Origin: JBDTME01 sp964583795
Lineage (GTDB): Bacteria > Patescibacteriota > Microgenomatia > UBA1400 > PJMF01
Reading direction: 5' to 3'
Assembly (NCBI GenBank): GCA_964583795.1
Contig: CAZOWX010000009.1
Location: 1-59,855, forward strand
Length of the DNA stretch: 59,855 nt
Shown piece by piece: positions 15,228 to 24,077 of this stretch. The notes under the pieces are model-generated. The model searched no databases and was not told the origin of the DNA. It worked only from the letters and a program-made list of their open reading frames with translations. Each line of letters opens with the position of its first letter. The first letter of the stretch is position 1. Made by a program: the position numbers and the translations under genes.

Positions 15228-17009
15228 ATGTCTGCCCACAAGCGCCATTCAAAGCTCAGTGCTTTTTTCGCAACGGCGATTTGCGGTAATGATATTCTCA
15301 GTTCTGCTTTGTATGTTTCGGGAATTGCAGCTATTTTTGCGGGAGTGTACGCTCCCCTTGTCTTGGCAGCAATTGGGATTGTCCTGTTTCTGTATCGGGC
15401 TGTGTACCGCGAAGTGGTTGAAGCAATTCCAGTGAATGGCGGTGCGTACAATGGACTACTCAATGGTACCTCGAAAACAGTAGCAGCGGTGGCAGGAGTG
15501 ATGACGATCTTGTCTTATATCGCTACGGCAGTTATTTCAGCCAAAACTGCTGTAGAGTATTTATTTACTTTTTTGGAAAAACTGTTTTTATCAATTCATC
15601 TAGAATCGTATGCTCACCTCTTACCTACTATTGTGATCCCAGCAGTGATTGTAGTGTTATTTGCCTTTGCGCTGCTGGTCATTTCTGGAGTCAAAGACTC
15701 AGCAATGGTTGCTGCTGTTATTTTTTCTTTTCATGTATTTACCTTATTTTCTTTTATCATGATTGGTGTGGGTGTGGTGTTTGCTGGTAAGTCAGTGATT
15801 GGCGAAAACATTCAAGCCACAACTGCATTGGTCGAGTCTAGAGGGGGTGTGTTGAGTACCATCTTTTTTGCGTTTAGCGCAAGTTTGCTGGGAGTGTCTG
15901 GTTTTGAAAGTTCTGCGAATTTTGTTGAGGAACAGAAAAAAGGAGTATTTAAAAAAACGCTGACCAACATGTTGTTTGGTGTGGCGGTATTTAATCCGCT
16001 GATTGCTTTGATTGTACTCAATGTAATGACGCTCACCGCCATTGGTGCAGCGAAAGACTTTTTGTTGGCAGAGGCCGCATTTGGGATGGGCGGGATTATA
16101 TTACTTGGGTGGATTGCGATTAATGCGTTCATGGTGTTGTGTGGAGCGGTGCTCACCAGTTATGTTGGTGTTTCAGGATTGGTCAATAGAATGGCACTGG
16201 ATGATTGTTTGCCATCGTTTTTAATTAAAGAGAATAAACAAGGCTCACATCCTCGAATTATTTTGTCCTTTTTCTTACTATGCACTTCAATTTTATTAAT
16301 GACTCGCGGTGAGTTGTTATCGCTAGCAGGGGTGTACACCATCAGCTTTTTATGTGTGATGAGTTTGTTTGCGCTTGGGAATATGATTTTGCGAAAAACC
16401 CGGCCAGATTTAAAGCGGCCGTACAAAGCTCCATTTCTGTTTGTAGTAACCGCATTTGTTGCTACGGCTGTAGGAGTATTGGGTAACTCACTGATTGATC
16501 ATCGTAATGACATTTATTTCTTTACGTACTTCATTCCGGCCTTGCTTATTGTGCTGATGAATATGTATAAAAAAGATCTTTTAGGTTGGCTTCTCCCCTA
16601 CTCTCATCTGCTTGGTCCGTTGAAATTTTTAGTCCAGCAAAAGTATGACAAAGCAGTGAACAGTCATTTCCATGTATTTATTCATCATGTTGATCGGCTC
16701 TTTCCAATCTTGCAGTACATCAATAATAACGAGAACGGCAGTTTTGTGACGTTAGTGCATTGTAAGAAGAACGGTGATGATGGTCAAAAAGAAGAAATTG
16801 CGCACTTAGCTCCGGAACTTGCTCGGGCAGGAGTATTTCCCCACTTTTCGATTCAGTTTGTGACCTTGCGGGAAGAGTTTGGTCCCTTGGCGGTGAAGAA
16901 CTATGCCAAAGTGCATAAAGTTCCAGCGAATCGAATTTTTATTGGGTCAATTCACGATAATCACGAGTTTGATTATGCAGACTTTGGTGGGGTGAGGATT
17001 ATTTCATAA
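15228..17009 (+). CDS. APC-superfamily amino-acid permease with C-terminal soluble domain
   Basis: About twelve membrane helices occupy residues 15-455, opening with the APC signature AICGNDILSSALYVSGIAA and VEAIPVNGGAYNGLLNG. A soluble tail of about 120 residues (HFHVFIHHVDRLFPIL to the end) looks like a small alpha/beta regulatory domain. It probably imports amino acids, as expected for an auxotrophic organism. It starts 23 bp after the previous stop. Confidence 0.85.
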   Translation: MSAHKRHSKLSAFFATAICGNDILSSALYVSGIAAIFAGVYAPLVLAAIGIVLFLYRAVYREVVEAIPVNGGAYNGLLNGTSKTVAAVAGVMTILSYIATAVISAKTAVEYLFTFLEKLFLSIHLESYAHLLPTIVIPAVIVVLFAFALLVISGVKDSAMVAAVIFSFHVFTLFSFIMIGVGVVFAGKSVIGENIQATTALVESRGGVLSTIFFAFSASLLGVSGFESSANFVEEQKKGVFKKTLTNMLFGVAVFNPLIALIVLNVMTLTAIGAAKDFLLAEAAFGMGGIILLGWIAINAFMVLCGAVLTSYVGVSGLVNRMALDDCLPSFLIKENKQGSHPRIILSFFLLCTSILLMTRGELLSLAGVYTISFLCVMSLFALGNMILRKTRPDLKRPYKAPFLFVVTAFVATAVGVLGNSLIDHRNDIYFFTYFIPALLIVLMNMYKKDLLGWLLPYSHLLGPLKFLVQQKYDKAVNSHFHVFIHHVDRLFPILQYINNNENGSFVTLVHCKKNGDDGQKEEIAHLAPELARAGVFPHFSIQFVTLREEFGPLAVKNYAKVHKVPANRIFIGSIHDNHEFDYADFGGVRIIS

Positions 17010-17180
17010 GTAGAAGGTGGATTTATAGATAATAGATGATAGATTATGGAATGTGTCAGCCCAAGGCTGGTCCGCCTAGGGCGGAGAATGTAGAATGTGG
17101 AGTGTGGATTTAGTGACTAGTGATTAGAACTTGACTTGATGTGTGTGTTGTTGAAATCGATGCTTGAAGCTTGTAGCGAT

Positions 17181-18389
17181 TTAATTCTTTACCTGGGCGA
17201 CTTGTTGCCTTCTTCTAATTTTTGCTACGGCTGTGAAAACTGCTGCGAGCACTGCCACGAAAGCGAAACCTGAAATGAGATGAGTGATTTGGTCAGTTTC
17301 GGTCAGATTCGCAAAGAAAAACATTAGCACAATGTAGGGAATTTGAGTGATCAGTGCGAGGACAGAGAGTGCTGTAGCCCGATGACTTGACGCGAGGCGT
17401 TCATTGGCCCCGACTGTCAAGATTTGTTGTGACAGTTTTTCCCCAATCATGATCATTACGAAGTAAAGAATACCTGGAATAATCGTGTGAGTTAGAGTCC
17501 CAAATACAAATGTGACAAAGTATCCTGCTAGGATGATGAACATCAGTTTTTGAATTCCCAGCTGACGATAGAATTGATCAAAATGATGTGCAACAAATAA
17601 CACGGGGATCATTGTTATGGCTAAAATGTATGAGAATGTTTCACCACTAAAAGTAAAGTATACGGCCATGGATTGGCGAACAACTCCTTGATGGGTTTTA
17701 GCCAAGATCACAATGATCAAAATGGGGATTAAAATATCGCGAAAACGAACTGAAAAAATGGTGGTCATCCCGTCTTTCAATTTTTCCAAAGCGGTGTGAA
17801 TGTTCACTGTTTCTGTATCGATTTTGGGTTCAATGCTAAACAGTAAGATGATGCTAGCGGCAAGTTCAAAAGCTGACCATACAAGAAACGGTAGGCGTGG
17901 ATTGATGGCAAATAGCACTCCTCCGGCAAACATAGTTACTACTGACATGATGATCCCTAGCGAGGTGGCTTTGGCAGTGACCTGTGCATATTTTTTTTCT
18001 TCACCGATTTCTACCAAACTATCATAGGCAAATGCATCAAAAGCACCAGAAATAAAGGCAAAGCCAGCGAGCCCTATACTGTTACCAATGAAAAAACCGA
18101 TCAAACTACTTGATAAGCCAATGGTAATAGCCCCCACAGTAAGGCACAGATATCCAAAAATGAGGGTCTTTTTTTTGCCAAACAAGTCACTGATAAGACC
18201 GCTGGGGATTTGAAGCGCAATATTAAATAGTAAACCAAGTGAGTCAACGAAGCCGATTTGCGACTTTGTCAGGTATAAACCGAACAAAAACATCCAGTTT
18301 GGCAAGACAAACCAGGCATTCCCAAGGATGTTGAGCAGATAAAAAATCTTGATATTGCGAATAGAAGACAACGGCAGGGAGTTGAACAT
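17181..18389 (-). CDS. MFS transporter
   Basis: This is a twelve-helix transporter of 402 aa. The loop between helices 2 and 3, GLISDLFGKKKTLIFGY, is the MFS signature (GxxxDxxGxKk). It reads convergently with the APC permease; the 171 bp between them contain short degenerate direct repeats. TATAAT occurs about 40 bp before the ATG on minus. The substrate is unknown. Confidence 0.85.
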   Translation of the reverse strand: MFNSLPLSSIRNIKIFYLLNILGNAWFVLPNWMFLFGLYLTKSQIGFVDSLGLLFNIALQIPSGLISDLFGKKKTLIFGYLCLTVGAITIGLSSSLIGFFIGNSIGLAGFAFISGAFDAFAYDSLVEIGEEKKYAQVTAKATSLGIIMSVVTMFAGGVLFAINPRLPFLVWSAFELAASIILLFSIEPKIDTETVNIHTALEKLKDGMTTIFSVRFRDILIPILIIVILAKTHQGVVRQSMAVYFTFSGETFSYILAITMIPVLFVAHHFDQFYRQLGIQKLMFIILAGYFVTFVFGTLTHTIIPGILYFVMIMIGEKLSQQILTVGANERLASSHRATALSVLALITQIPYIVLMFFFANLTETDQITHLISGFAFVAVLAAVFTAVAKIRRRQQVAQVKN

Positions 18390-18507
18390 TGCTACTTAGC
18401 GAAATTGGGTAAAGAAGTATTATACCACATCTGGTTGAAGGGCTGTTATTGAAGGAACTGTGTGATAAAATACCTCTGTCTTGAGTTTTGTCTCAAGCTG
18501 TGTACTT

Positions 18508-18579
18508 GCCTCCGTAGTTTAACGGATAGAACAACAGTCTTCGGAACTGTGAGCAGAGGTTCGATTCCTCTCGGGGGCA
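18508..18579 (+). tRNA. tRNA-Arg(TCG)
   Basis: It is a 72-nt cloverleaf with acceptor GCCTCCG/CGGGGGC (one G-T pair), anticodon loop CTTCGGA and T loop TTCGATT. CCA is not encoded. It lies 110 bp upstream of tRNA-Lys. Confidence 0.96.
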
Positions 18580-18587
18580 CACTCGCC

Positions 18588-18637
18588 GTCATCCTGGACA
18601 GTCTAGCGAGCTTGCGAGTCAGACGGATTCAGGATCT
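18588..18637 (+). repeat. dispersed GTCATCCT...GGATCT repeat
   Basis: A diverged member of the family seen at 1179, 1362, 29500 and 30067. It starts GTCATCCTGG and ends CAGGATCT and lies between two tRNA genes. Confidence 0.55.
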
Positions 18638-18686
18638 AAAGTCATTAAACCTCAGATTTTAAAATAAGTCTGAAGTAATCCAAACC

Positions 18687-18760
18687 GGGTCGGTAGCTCA
18701 GTTGGTTAGAGCATCTGCCTCTTAAGCAGAGTGTCGAGGGTTCGAATCCCTCCCGACTCA
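18687..18760 (+). tRNA. tRNA-Lys(CTT)
   Basis: It is a 74-nt cloverleaf with acceptor GGGTCGG/CCGACTC, D arm GCTCAGTTGGTTAGAGC, anticodon loop CTCTTAA and T loop TTCGAAT. CCA is not encoded. Confidence 0.97.
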
Positions 18761-18862
18761 CAAGTTTTTGCTCCCATCAGTAATTCCTGTAATCCCGTAT
18801 CTGTATTGTTCTAGCGACCGTTCTCCCCCTTGAGAACTTTTCTTGTGCTACAATGACACGGT

Positions 18863-20365
18863 ATGAAAATTAGTGAATCACAAGTCGTTGAAGAACAAGT
18901 TTCAAAAACTGATAGTAGCGCCGCTGAACAATCGACACCAACTGAAAACATTGGTTACACGGAGACTTTAAAAAAGACAAACCCCATTAACAGATTTCTG
19001 GTAAGCATTCCCATTATTTTGTTATTTGTTTTAAGTGTTGTATATTTTTCCTCTAAAAGTGGTAATTCTATTTTTGAAAGTATCGGTGATCAATCAGAAA
19101 ATAAAAGTCGCCAAACGACTCCAACAACAGTAGCAAATGCTTTACCAACACCTGTAGTAGACACCTCGACAACCTCAACTACGAACGCCCCCCTTGCTGA
19201 TGAAAAGACAATAGATGTCTTGAGTGTTGATGCAAGCATCAAAGTACCTTTTGTGCGAGAAGGCAGTATCTTTTTGTATGAAGATGGACAAGAAAAGCGA
19301 GTTGCAAAACCTAGTCAAGAATCTACCGGTAACTCGTGTTTTCATTTGCAATATCCACTCATATCACCAAATGGCAAATACATTGCTTATATTGAACAGG
19401 TTGGTGGTTCACCTAGTTATGGAGGATGTACAACAGGTGTCCTTCGCGTAGTTGATGTAAGTGCAAGTATTATCAAAGCTACTGAATACGAAACCAGTAC
19501 GTCAAATATTTATAGTTGGAATAATCAAAATCAACTACTTCTTGAAGCCTCCTTACCCGACAACAAAGTTAAATATGCAATATATGATCCTTCTTCTGGT
19601 GCCGAGTTAGCTAGTGAAACTTTAGATTATATGCAACGAGATGCTGGTTATCGAGGTTATCCTCTGTATAGTCCACAGAAGATCATCCGGTACAAAGATA
19701 GAAAATATTATTTAGTCAATCAGGATACTGGAGTAGAAACCTTGCTTATTGAAGGTGAGGATATTGATGTGTTTCGAGGTTGGTCACCAGATGGAAAATA
19801 TGCGTTATTTGATACACGAAAAACTGCACCAAAGCATGAGCGTGCGTTTAGTGGTATTTGGCTAGCAGTGAATACAGATAATCCAAACGAACAACACAGA
19901 GAGGTTTTTGTACTATTTGGAGCAGCTGGTGGAGATTTTTCAACAGGCAATAAATGGTATTTTAATAAAGCCTTTTTTGGTTATTGCTCCGAGCACTTAG
20001 TTTTCATAGATGGTTCTGATCCTATCGAGTTAACTAATTCAGGAGGAGGAGGATGCAATAATGAAGAGGGATTTGTAGCGACATCTCCGAGTGGAAAGTA
20101 TGCGTTTGTTAAATTCGCTGATAGATTCGAGCTTCATACTGTGGAAGGACAAAAACAAGTCGTTAACGAAGCAACCAAACTCTCAAAAGGGCGAGGTTTT
20201 CCTAAAAATTTAATTTGGTTAGATGATGATAACATGATTATGTTTGAAAGAGTTTATAGCGGTGATACTTACGGTGAGCAGGAACCACCTAAGATTCATA
20301 TCTACAACAGACAAACTAACACACTAAAACCTTTAATAAGTGATGCTTATCTTTTGGAGCAATAG
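18863..20365 (+). CDS. membrane-anchored beta-propeller-like protein
   Basis: A cytoplasmic N-terminus and one membrane helix (about residues 49-67) are followed by a Thr-rich linker and a large outer domain. Repeats of the TolB/WD-like type (YPLISPNGKYIAYI, GWSPDGKYALFD, ATSPSGKYAFVKF) suggest a propeller. TACAAT (18849-18854) ends 8 nt before the ATG and no Shine-Dalgarno is seen. The ligand or partner is unknown. Confidence 0.7.
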   Translation: MKISESQVVEEQVSKTDSSAAEQSTPTENIGYTETLKKTNPINRFLVSIPIILLFVLSVVYFSSKSGNSIFESIGDQSENKSRQTTPTTVANALPTPVVDTSTTSTTNAPLADEKTIDVLSVDASIKVPFVREGSIFLYEDGQEKRVAKPSQESTGNSCFHLQYPLISPNGKYIAYIEQVGGSPSYGGCTTGVLRVVDVSASIIKATEYETSTSNIYSWNNQNQLLLEASLPDNKVKYAIYDPSSGAELASETLDYMQRDAGYRGYPLYSPQKIIRYKDRKYYLVNQDTGVETLLIEGEDIDVFRGWSPDGKYALFDTRKTAPKHERAFSGIWLAVNTDNPNEQHREVFVLFGAAGGDFSTGNKWYFNKAFFGYCSEHLVFIDGSDPIELTNSGGGGCNNEEGFVATSPSGKYAFVKFADRFELHTVEGQKQVVNEATKLSKGRGFPKNLIWLDDDNMIMFERVYSGDTYGEQEPPKIHIYNRQTNTLKPLISDAYLLEQ

Positions 20366-20520
20366 GCTAAGTTTCAAGAAAAGTATACGCTTTAAGCTTT
20401 GGTTTTCGGGCGCCGGCTTGGACATTTAGTTGAATCACCCTTCTTATATTCTTGTCCTCAATAGCATGTTAATGTAATAAATACGACAGCGCTTATGGGC
20501 TTATTTTTACTAATTTTTAA

Positions 20521-20802
20521 TTAGCTTGTACACGCTTCACAAACTGTTCTTAGTATACTACTGAAGCCTTGATACACATCTGCATTATTCTTGATTGTTA
20601 TCGTTTTTCCAGTTTCAACTATTTTTACTTTGTGTGAATCTTCACTAGGATCGACGTGTTGCACTTGTCCTTCTTTTCCACTGAGTTCACCGTCGTTGAG
20701 AACTGAATTAAAAATGAGGAAGATGAAACTCATATCTTCTAAGTCAGCACCATTTTCTTGGCTGATAGGACTTGAGTTAAATAATTCAATCAGTGATGGC
20801 AT
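20521..20802 (-). CDS. small unknown protein (93 aa)
   Basis: This is an acidic soluble protein that ends with VCEACTS. The frame is open to 20838, but ATG 20802 (MPSLIELF) gives a more natural start. I cannot name a family. A convergent neighbour ends at 20365 and a GNAT gene starts divergently at 20947. Confidence 0.45.
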   Translation of the reverse strand: MPSLIELFNSSPISQENGADLEDMSFIFLIFNSVLNDGELSGKEGQVQHVDPSEDSHKVKIVETGKTITIKNNADVYQGFSSILRTVCEACTS

Positions 20803-20946
20803 TTTACCTCTTATTGCTCTTGTTGGTGAACAATACACGGTCAGATTTGGCTGCAGACTTCTTTTGTAAAGTCATAGATCACAAATTTAGGTACAAAGAA
20901 AACTCCCCTCAATTGTTCTGAACTGGTTTATACTATCTTTAGTTAT

Positions 20947-21459
20947 ATGAAACCAACTCAATCAGATAGTACTTCTACCATCCTACTCTACTCCAACGCC
21001 GACTGGAAAGCGGTGTTTGATTTGTTGGTGGAGTCGATGACATTTCACATGAGTATTCAAAATCCGGTTCGTTTTCACAAACAAACACCCAAACTGATTC
21101 GTGATTACCTGCAGGGATTGGCAGCGAAACACCGTTCAAAAAGAGGCGTAATTTTTGTAGCCAAAGATAAAGAAGGAAAGGTACTAGGTTTTGTTTCCGG
21201 GGAATTGGATAAACAAGATTCAGAAGTTATTGCGTGTTCCGCGAAGTCGGGAAGCGTGACGGAAATTTGTGTTGCGGAGTTTGCTCGGAAGCAAGGCGTG
21301 GCTTCAAAACTGTTTGATGCAATTGAACAGTGGTTGGGTGATCGTGGAGTCAAAATGATTTGCTTGCACGACGTTCATGCTGCAAATGCTATTGCCAGAA
21401 ACATGTATGAAAAGCGCGGGTATGTAGTGAGAGTGTCTGAGTATGCGAAGTTGGTGTAA
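20947..21459 (+). CDS. GNAT-family N-acetyltransferase
   Basis: The acetyl-CoA pocket is visible as VTEICVAEFARKQGVASKLFDAIEQWL (motif A, with the Q-G-V-A variant of Q/RxxGxG/A), followed by the motif B-like NAIARNMYEKRGY. The substrate cannot be predicted. A TATACT lies about 11 nt before the ATG. Confidence 0.85.
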   Translation: MKPTQSDSTSTILLYSNADWKAVFDLLVESMTFHMSIQNPVRFHKQTPKLIRDYLQGLAAKHRSKRGVIFVAKDKEGKVLGFVSGELDKQDSEVIACSAKSGSVTEICVAEFARKQGVASKLFDAIEQWLGDRGVKMICLHDVHAANAIARNMYEKRGYVVRVSEYAKLV

Positions 21460-21502
21460 GTCTTATCGAAATGTTTTGGATAAAAAGACTTGGTGTATAC
21501 GA

Positions 21503-21531
21503 TTGACAAGTGATATCACTTGGATTATTAT
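21503..21531 (+). promoter_or_regulatory. consensus sigma70 promoter with a palindromic operator in the spacer
   Basis: TTGACA (21503-21508), an exact 17-bp spacer and TATTAT (21526-21531) form the best promoter in the window. The perfect 16-bp palindrome CAAGTGATATCACTTG (21507-21522) starts inside the -35 and fills most of the spacer, a classic repressor position. The start codon at 21540 is at or within 2 nt of the expected transcription start. Confidence 0.8.
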
Positions 21532-21539
21532 CACCTCTA

Positions 21540-22268
21540 ATGACATCGATCTACTCCACCCTCGTGGAAAAAGTCATGAAACGTTTTGAGTTGCGGGAAA
21601 ATATCTCGCAGGAGGAAGCGTTTTCCCCACAGCTTGGTTTCACTCACCCATTTATTACTATTGCTCGCGAGCCAGGGAGTGGTGGTCATCCCATCGGCAA
21701 AGCAGTGGCGAAACGACTGGGGTTCCAGTTTGTTGATGATGAGCTTATTGAAGAAGTCGCAAAGTCGACCAAGAAACGCAAAGACACCTTGCGCGACATT
21801 GATGAGCGAGGACGCAGCGTTATCCAAGATCTCGTGCAAGGGATTATCAATCCTGAGTATGTTTCTGACATTACTTTTGTCACTGAGTTGACCAAAGTGA
21901 TTCTTTCCTATGCGTATAAAGGAAATGTAGTGATCTTGGGTAGAGGTTCCAATTTCATTACTCCTTTTGCTCAAGGGTTGCATGTACGCATCACAGCCCC
22001 ATACTCTGTTCGGTTGCAACGAGCGATTGATTACGAGGGTCATGTAGTGACTAAAGCAAAGGCCGTGATTAGTAAGTATCAAAAGGATCGCAAGGAATTT
22101 GTGAGTCAGTATTTTCGCAAAGATATTGAAGATGCAGACTATTATGACCTAACGCTTAACACGACCTACTTCACTCCTGATCAATCTGCTGAGATGATCA
22201 TTCAAGCGTTTAATGAGAAGTTTGCTCCGATGAAAAAACTCCACGGTTTGCTCAAAAAAAAGCTCTAA
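21540..22268 (+). CDS. cytidylate kinase-like P-loop protein
   Basis: It belongs to the cytidylate-kinase-like family (PF13189 type). TIAREPGSGGHPIGKAVAKRLG is the family's nucleotide-binding start, with a relaxed P-loop, and GNVVILGRGSNFI and the Arg-rich VRLQRAIDYEG lid segment follow. The true phosphoryl acceptor in this family is unsettled. A GTG at 21510 is in frame but overlaps the promoter, so ATG 21540 is the start, implying a leaderless mRNA. Confidence 0.82.
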   Translation: MTSIYSTLVEKVMKRFELRENISQEEAFSPQLGFTHPFITIAREPGSGGHPIGKAVAKRLGFQFVDDELIEEVAKSTKKRKDTLRDIDERGRSVIQDLVQGIINPEYVSDITFVTELTKVILSYAYKGNVVILGRGSNFITPFAQGLHVRITAPYSVRLQRAIDYEGHVVTKAKAVISKYQKDRKEFVSQYFRKDIEDADYYDLTLNTTYFTPDQSAEMIIQAFNEKFAPMKKLHGLLKKKL

Positions 22269-22503
22269 TTTTTCACTTAGAAAACTTTTGGTAGACGGTG
22301 AATTGAGTATAAAATTTACTCAATAATAAGGCGCTCTTAATACTCTAAAAACGGGTTTTTATATTACACTCACTACAATGTTATGCTGATTTTCCGATCA
22401 GCGACAATTACTCTTTTCATTGTTATAATACCTTTCGTAGGCAATATTGGGTGAGTGTTATTTGTCTCTGCAACCTGACAGCTGACACCCGAAACCTAGT
22501 TAA

Positions 22504-22587
22504 GCCGATGTGGCGAAATTGGTAGACGCGTACGCTTCAGGAGCGTATGGGAGCAATCCCTTGGAGGTTCGAGTCCTCTCATCGGCA
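22504..22587 (+). tRNA. tRNA-Leu(CAG)
   Basis: It is an 84-nt class II cloverleaf with acceptor GCCGATG/CATCGGC, anticodon loop TTCAGGA, a long variable arm and T loop TTCGAGT. CCA is not encoded. TATAAT about 70 bp upstream is a plausible promoter. A partial copy of its 3' end lies 155 bp downstream. Confidence 0.97.
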
Positions 22588-22642
22588 CAGTCTTGCATTG
22601 TTAATAGTTAATTCTTATGGATGGAGTGGATTAGTGTGAGTC

Positions 22643-22697
22643 GGAAGGACGAGAAGTTTATCCTGCCGAAATAACCAGATTATCGATATGGCTGAAT
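22643..22697 (+). repeat. 55-nt core repeat of a tRNA-associated element (copy 1)
   Basis: It is 89% identical (49 of 55 positions by hand alignment) to the minus-strand copy at 42383-42436, including 23 identical bases from CCAGATTATCG onward. Both copies lie just downstream of a tRNA-Leu gene, in the same orientation relative to the tRNA. Confidence 0.8.
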
Positions 22698-22726
22698 CCT
22701 CCTTCGCTAAAGCTACGGTAGGACGC

Positions 22727-22738
22727 AGTCCTCTCATC
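22727..22738 (+). repeat. partial copy of the tRNA-Leu(CAG) 3' end
   Basis: AGTCCTCTCATC repeats the T-loop/acceptor end of the tRNA (22572-22583) exactly, 155 bp downstream, and is followed by a similar CTCACCA. The 150 bp in between hold the 55-nt core repeat and no gene. Confidence 0.6.
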
Positions 22739-22826
22739 CTCACCACGTAACATTCCTTAAAGGGTTAGTAGTATTAACCAAGTGAGTTGAGTTCGAACAT
22801 GCATTTTGTAAAAAAGTTCGTTAGAT

Positions 22827-24077
22827 TTACCCCGTTCGAGTAACTGGAATCCATGAACATTTGTCTTGAGATTTTGATGTCAAAATTCCCCGAAAATTTT
22901 TAATGCAAGATAGAAGACCGAAATACTCGACCATACTAATTGTTGAAAAAAATACATATGATAGTGGTGTAAGTAGAAGTAGTGAAATTTTTTCAAACAT
23001 TGTTGAGTAGTCATCAACAATGATGGCGGTTGAAGAAAGGATCGCTGAGATGATCAGTATTGTTAATGGGGTTTGAAAATCTTGGTATTGGATGATAACG
23101 AGAACCATAAGTCCACTTATTAGTGGATCAAACAAAAATTGTAGTTCAGAAAAGAGAACAAATGGGAGTTGTAAGAATGTAAGTGGCTTTGTGTACTTTG
23201 ATTGTGCATTAAACAAGAGATTTTTTTGTTTCAGCAATGATTGAAACCGTCCATATTTCCAGCGATAACGTTGACGCAACAGTCCTTTAAAAGAAGTAAC
23301 TGCTTCAGTAAAACAAATGACGTCTGAACCAAAGACAACTCGATGTTTTTTGTTACCTCGTGCAAGAATTTTCATACTCAGATCTATATCTTCAGTGACA
23401 GAGTCAGTGTCGAAGTAATTCACTTTTCGCAAGATACTATAACGGAACATTGATCCTACCCCTCCAATAATGTACTCATTATTCATGGTTGTGTAAGCCT
23501 TTTTCAACTGATGACCGAGTAAGTATTCAAGATACTGCATTAAGCTCAAGAGCGTTGGTTGTTTCATGATCTTAACGTTGGAGGCAACTGCAACGATGGA
23601 AATATCTGAAAAGTACTTCACTGAGTTTGCAATAGCGTTTGGAGCAATAATAGAGTCTGCATCCAACACCATCACAAGAGGTGTTTTAATGTATTTTTTT
23701 AAGACGTAGTTTAATATCCGGGCTTTGCCACCGTTTTTGGTGGTGATGAGACGAAGTGATCTTTGTTTTTGTTTTGTTAAATTCTTACGAAATTCAATTA
23801 CAAGTTGTGATGTCTGGTCAGTAGAACCATCATTTGCTACAACTAGATCGAATTTAGAATACGTACTTTGGTAAACTGAAGCCAAACATCTTTGAATAAC
23901 TTTTTCCTCATTAAATGCCGTAACGACAACAGATACTTTGGGAGATGAAGTAAGTGTTAAAGGGGGTCTTTGAAGTGTTTTTCGGTAATCGTACCAAAAA
24001 GAATGCATCAGTAGTAAACAAATTCTGGCAATGTTGATACAGCCAAGCACTACAATAAGAATGTATGTTGAGTTCAT
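22827..24077 (-). CDS. processive family 2 glycosyltransferase (PgaC/HAS-like)
   Basis: This membrane glycosyltransferase likely builds and exports a surface polysaccharide. An N-terminal helix precedes a GT-A domain with VVVTAFNEE, ANDGSTDQT, the DAD metal site (139-141), the TED catalytic base (228-230) and QRYRW (269-273), the mark of processive synthases. Several C-terminal helices follow. Its ATG overlaps the sortase stop by 4 bp (ATGA), so the two are translationally coupled. Confidence 0.88.
   Translation of the reverse strand: MNSTYILIVVLGCINIARICLLLMHSFWYDYRKTLQRPPLTLTSSPKVSVVVTAFNEEKVIQRCLASVYQSTYSKFDLVVANDGSTDQTSQLVIEFRKNLTKQKQRSLRLITTKNGGKARILNYVLKKYIKTPLVMVLDADSIIAPNAIANSVKYFSDISIVAVASNVKIMKQPTLLSLMQYLEYLLGHQLKKAYTTMNNEYIIGGVGSMFRYSILRKVNYFDTDSVTEDIDLSMKILARGNKKHRVVFGSDVICFTEAVTSFKGLLRQRYRWKYGRFQSLLKQKNLLFNAQSKYTKPLTFLQLPFVLFSELQFLFDPLISGLMVLVIIQYQDFQTPLTILIISAILSSTAIIVDDYSTMFEKISLLLLTPLSYVFFSTISMVEYFGLLSCIKNFRGILTSKSQDKCSWIPVTRTG

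Noticed and set aside
15812..16156. Minus-strand 114-codon frame inside the APC permease
   Set aside because: Antisense to transmembrane helices; no start signals.
22620..22745. An additional tRNA gene after tRNA-Leu(CAG)
   Set aside because: Only the 3'-end-like fragment is present; no D or anticodon arm can be folded.
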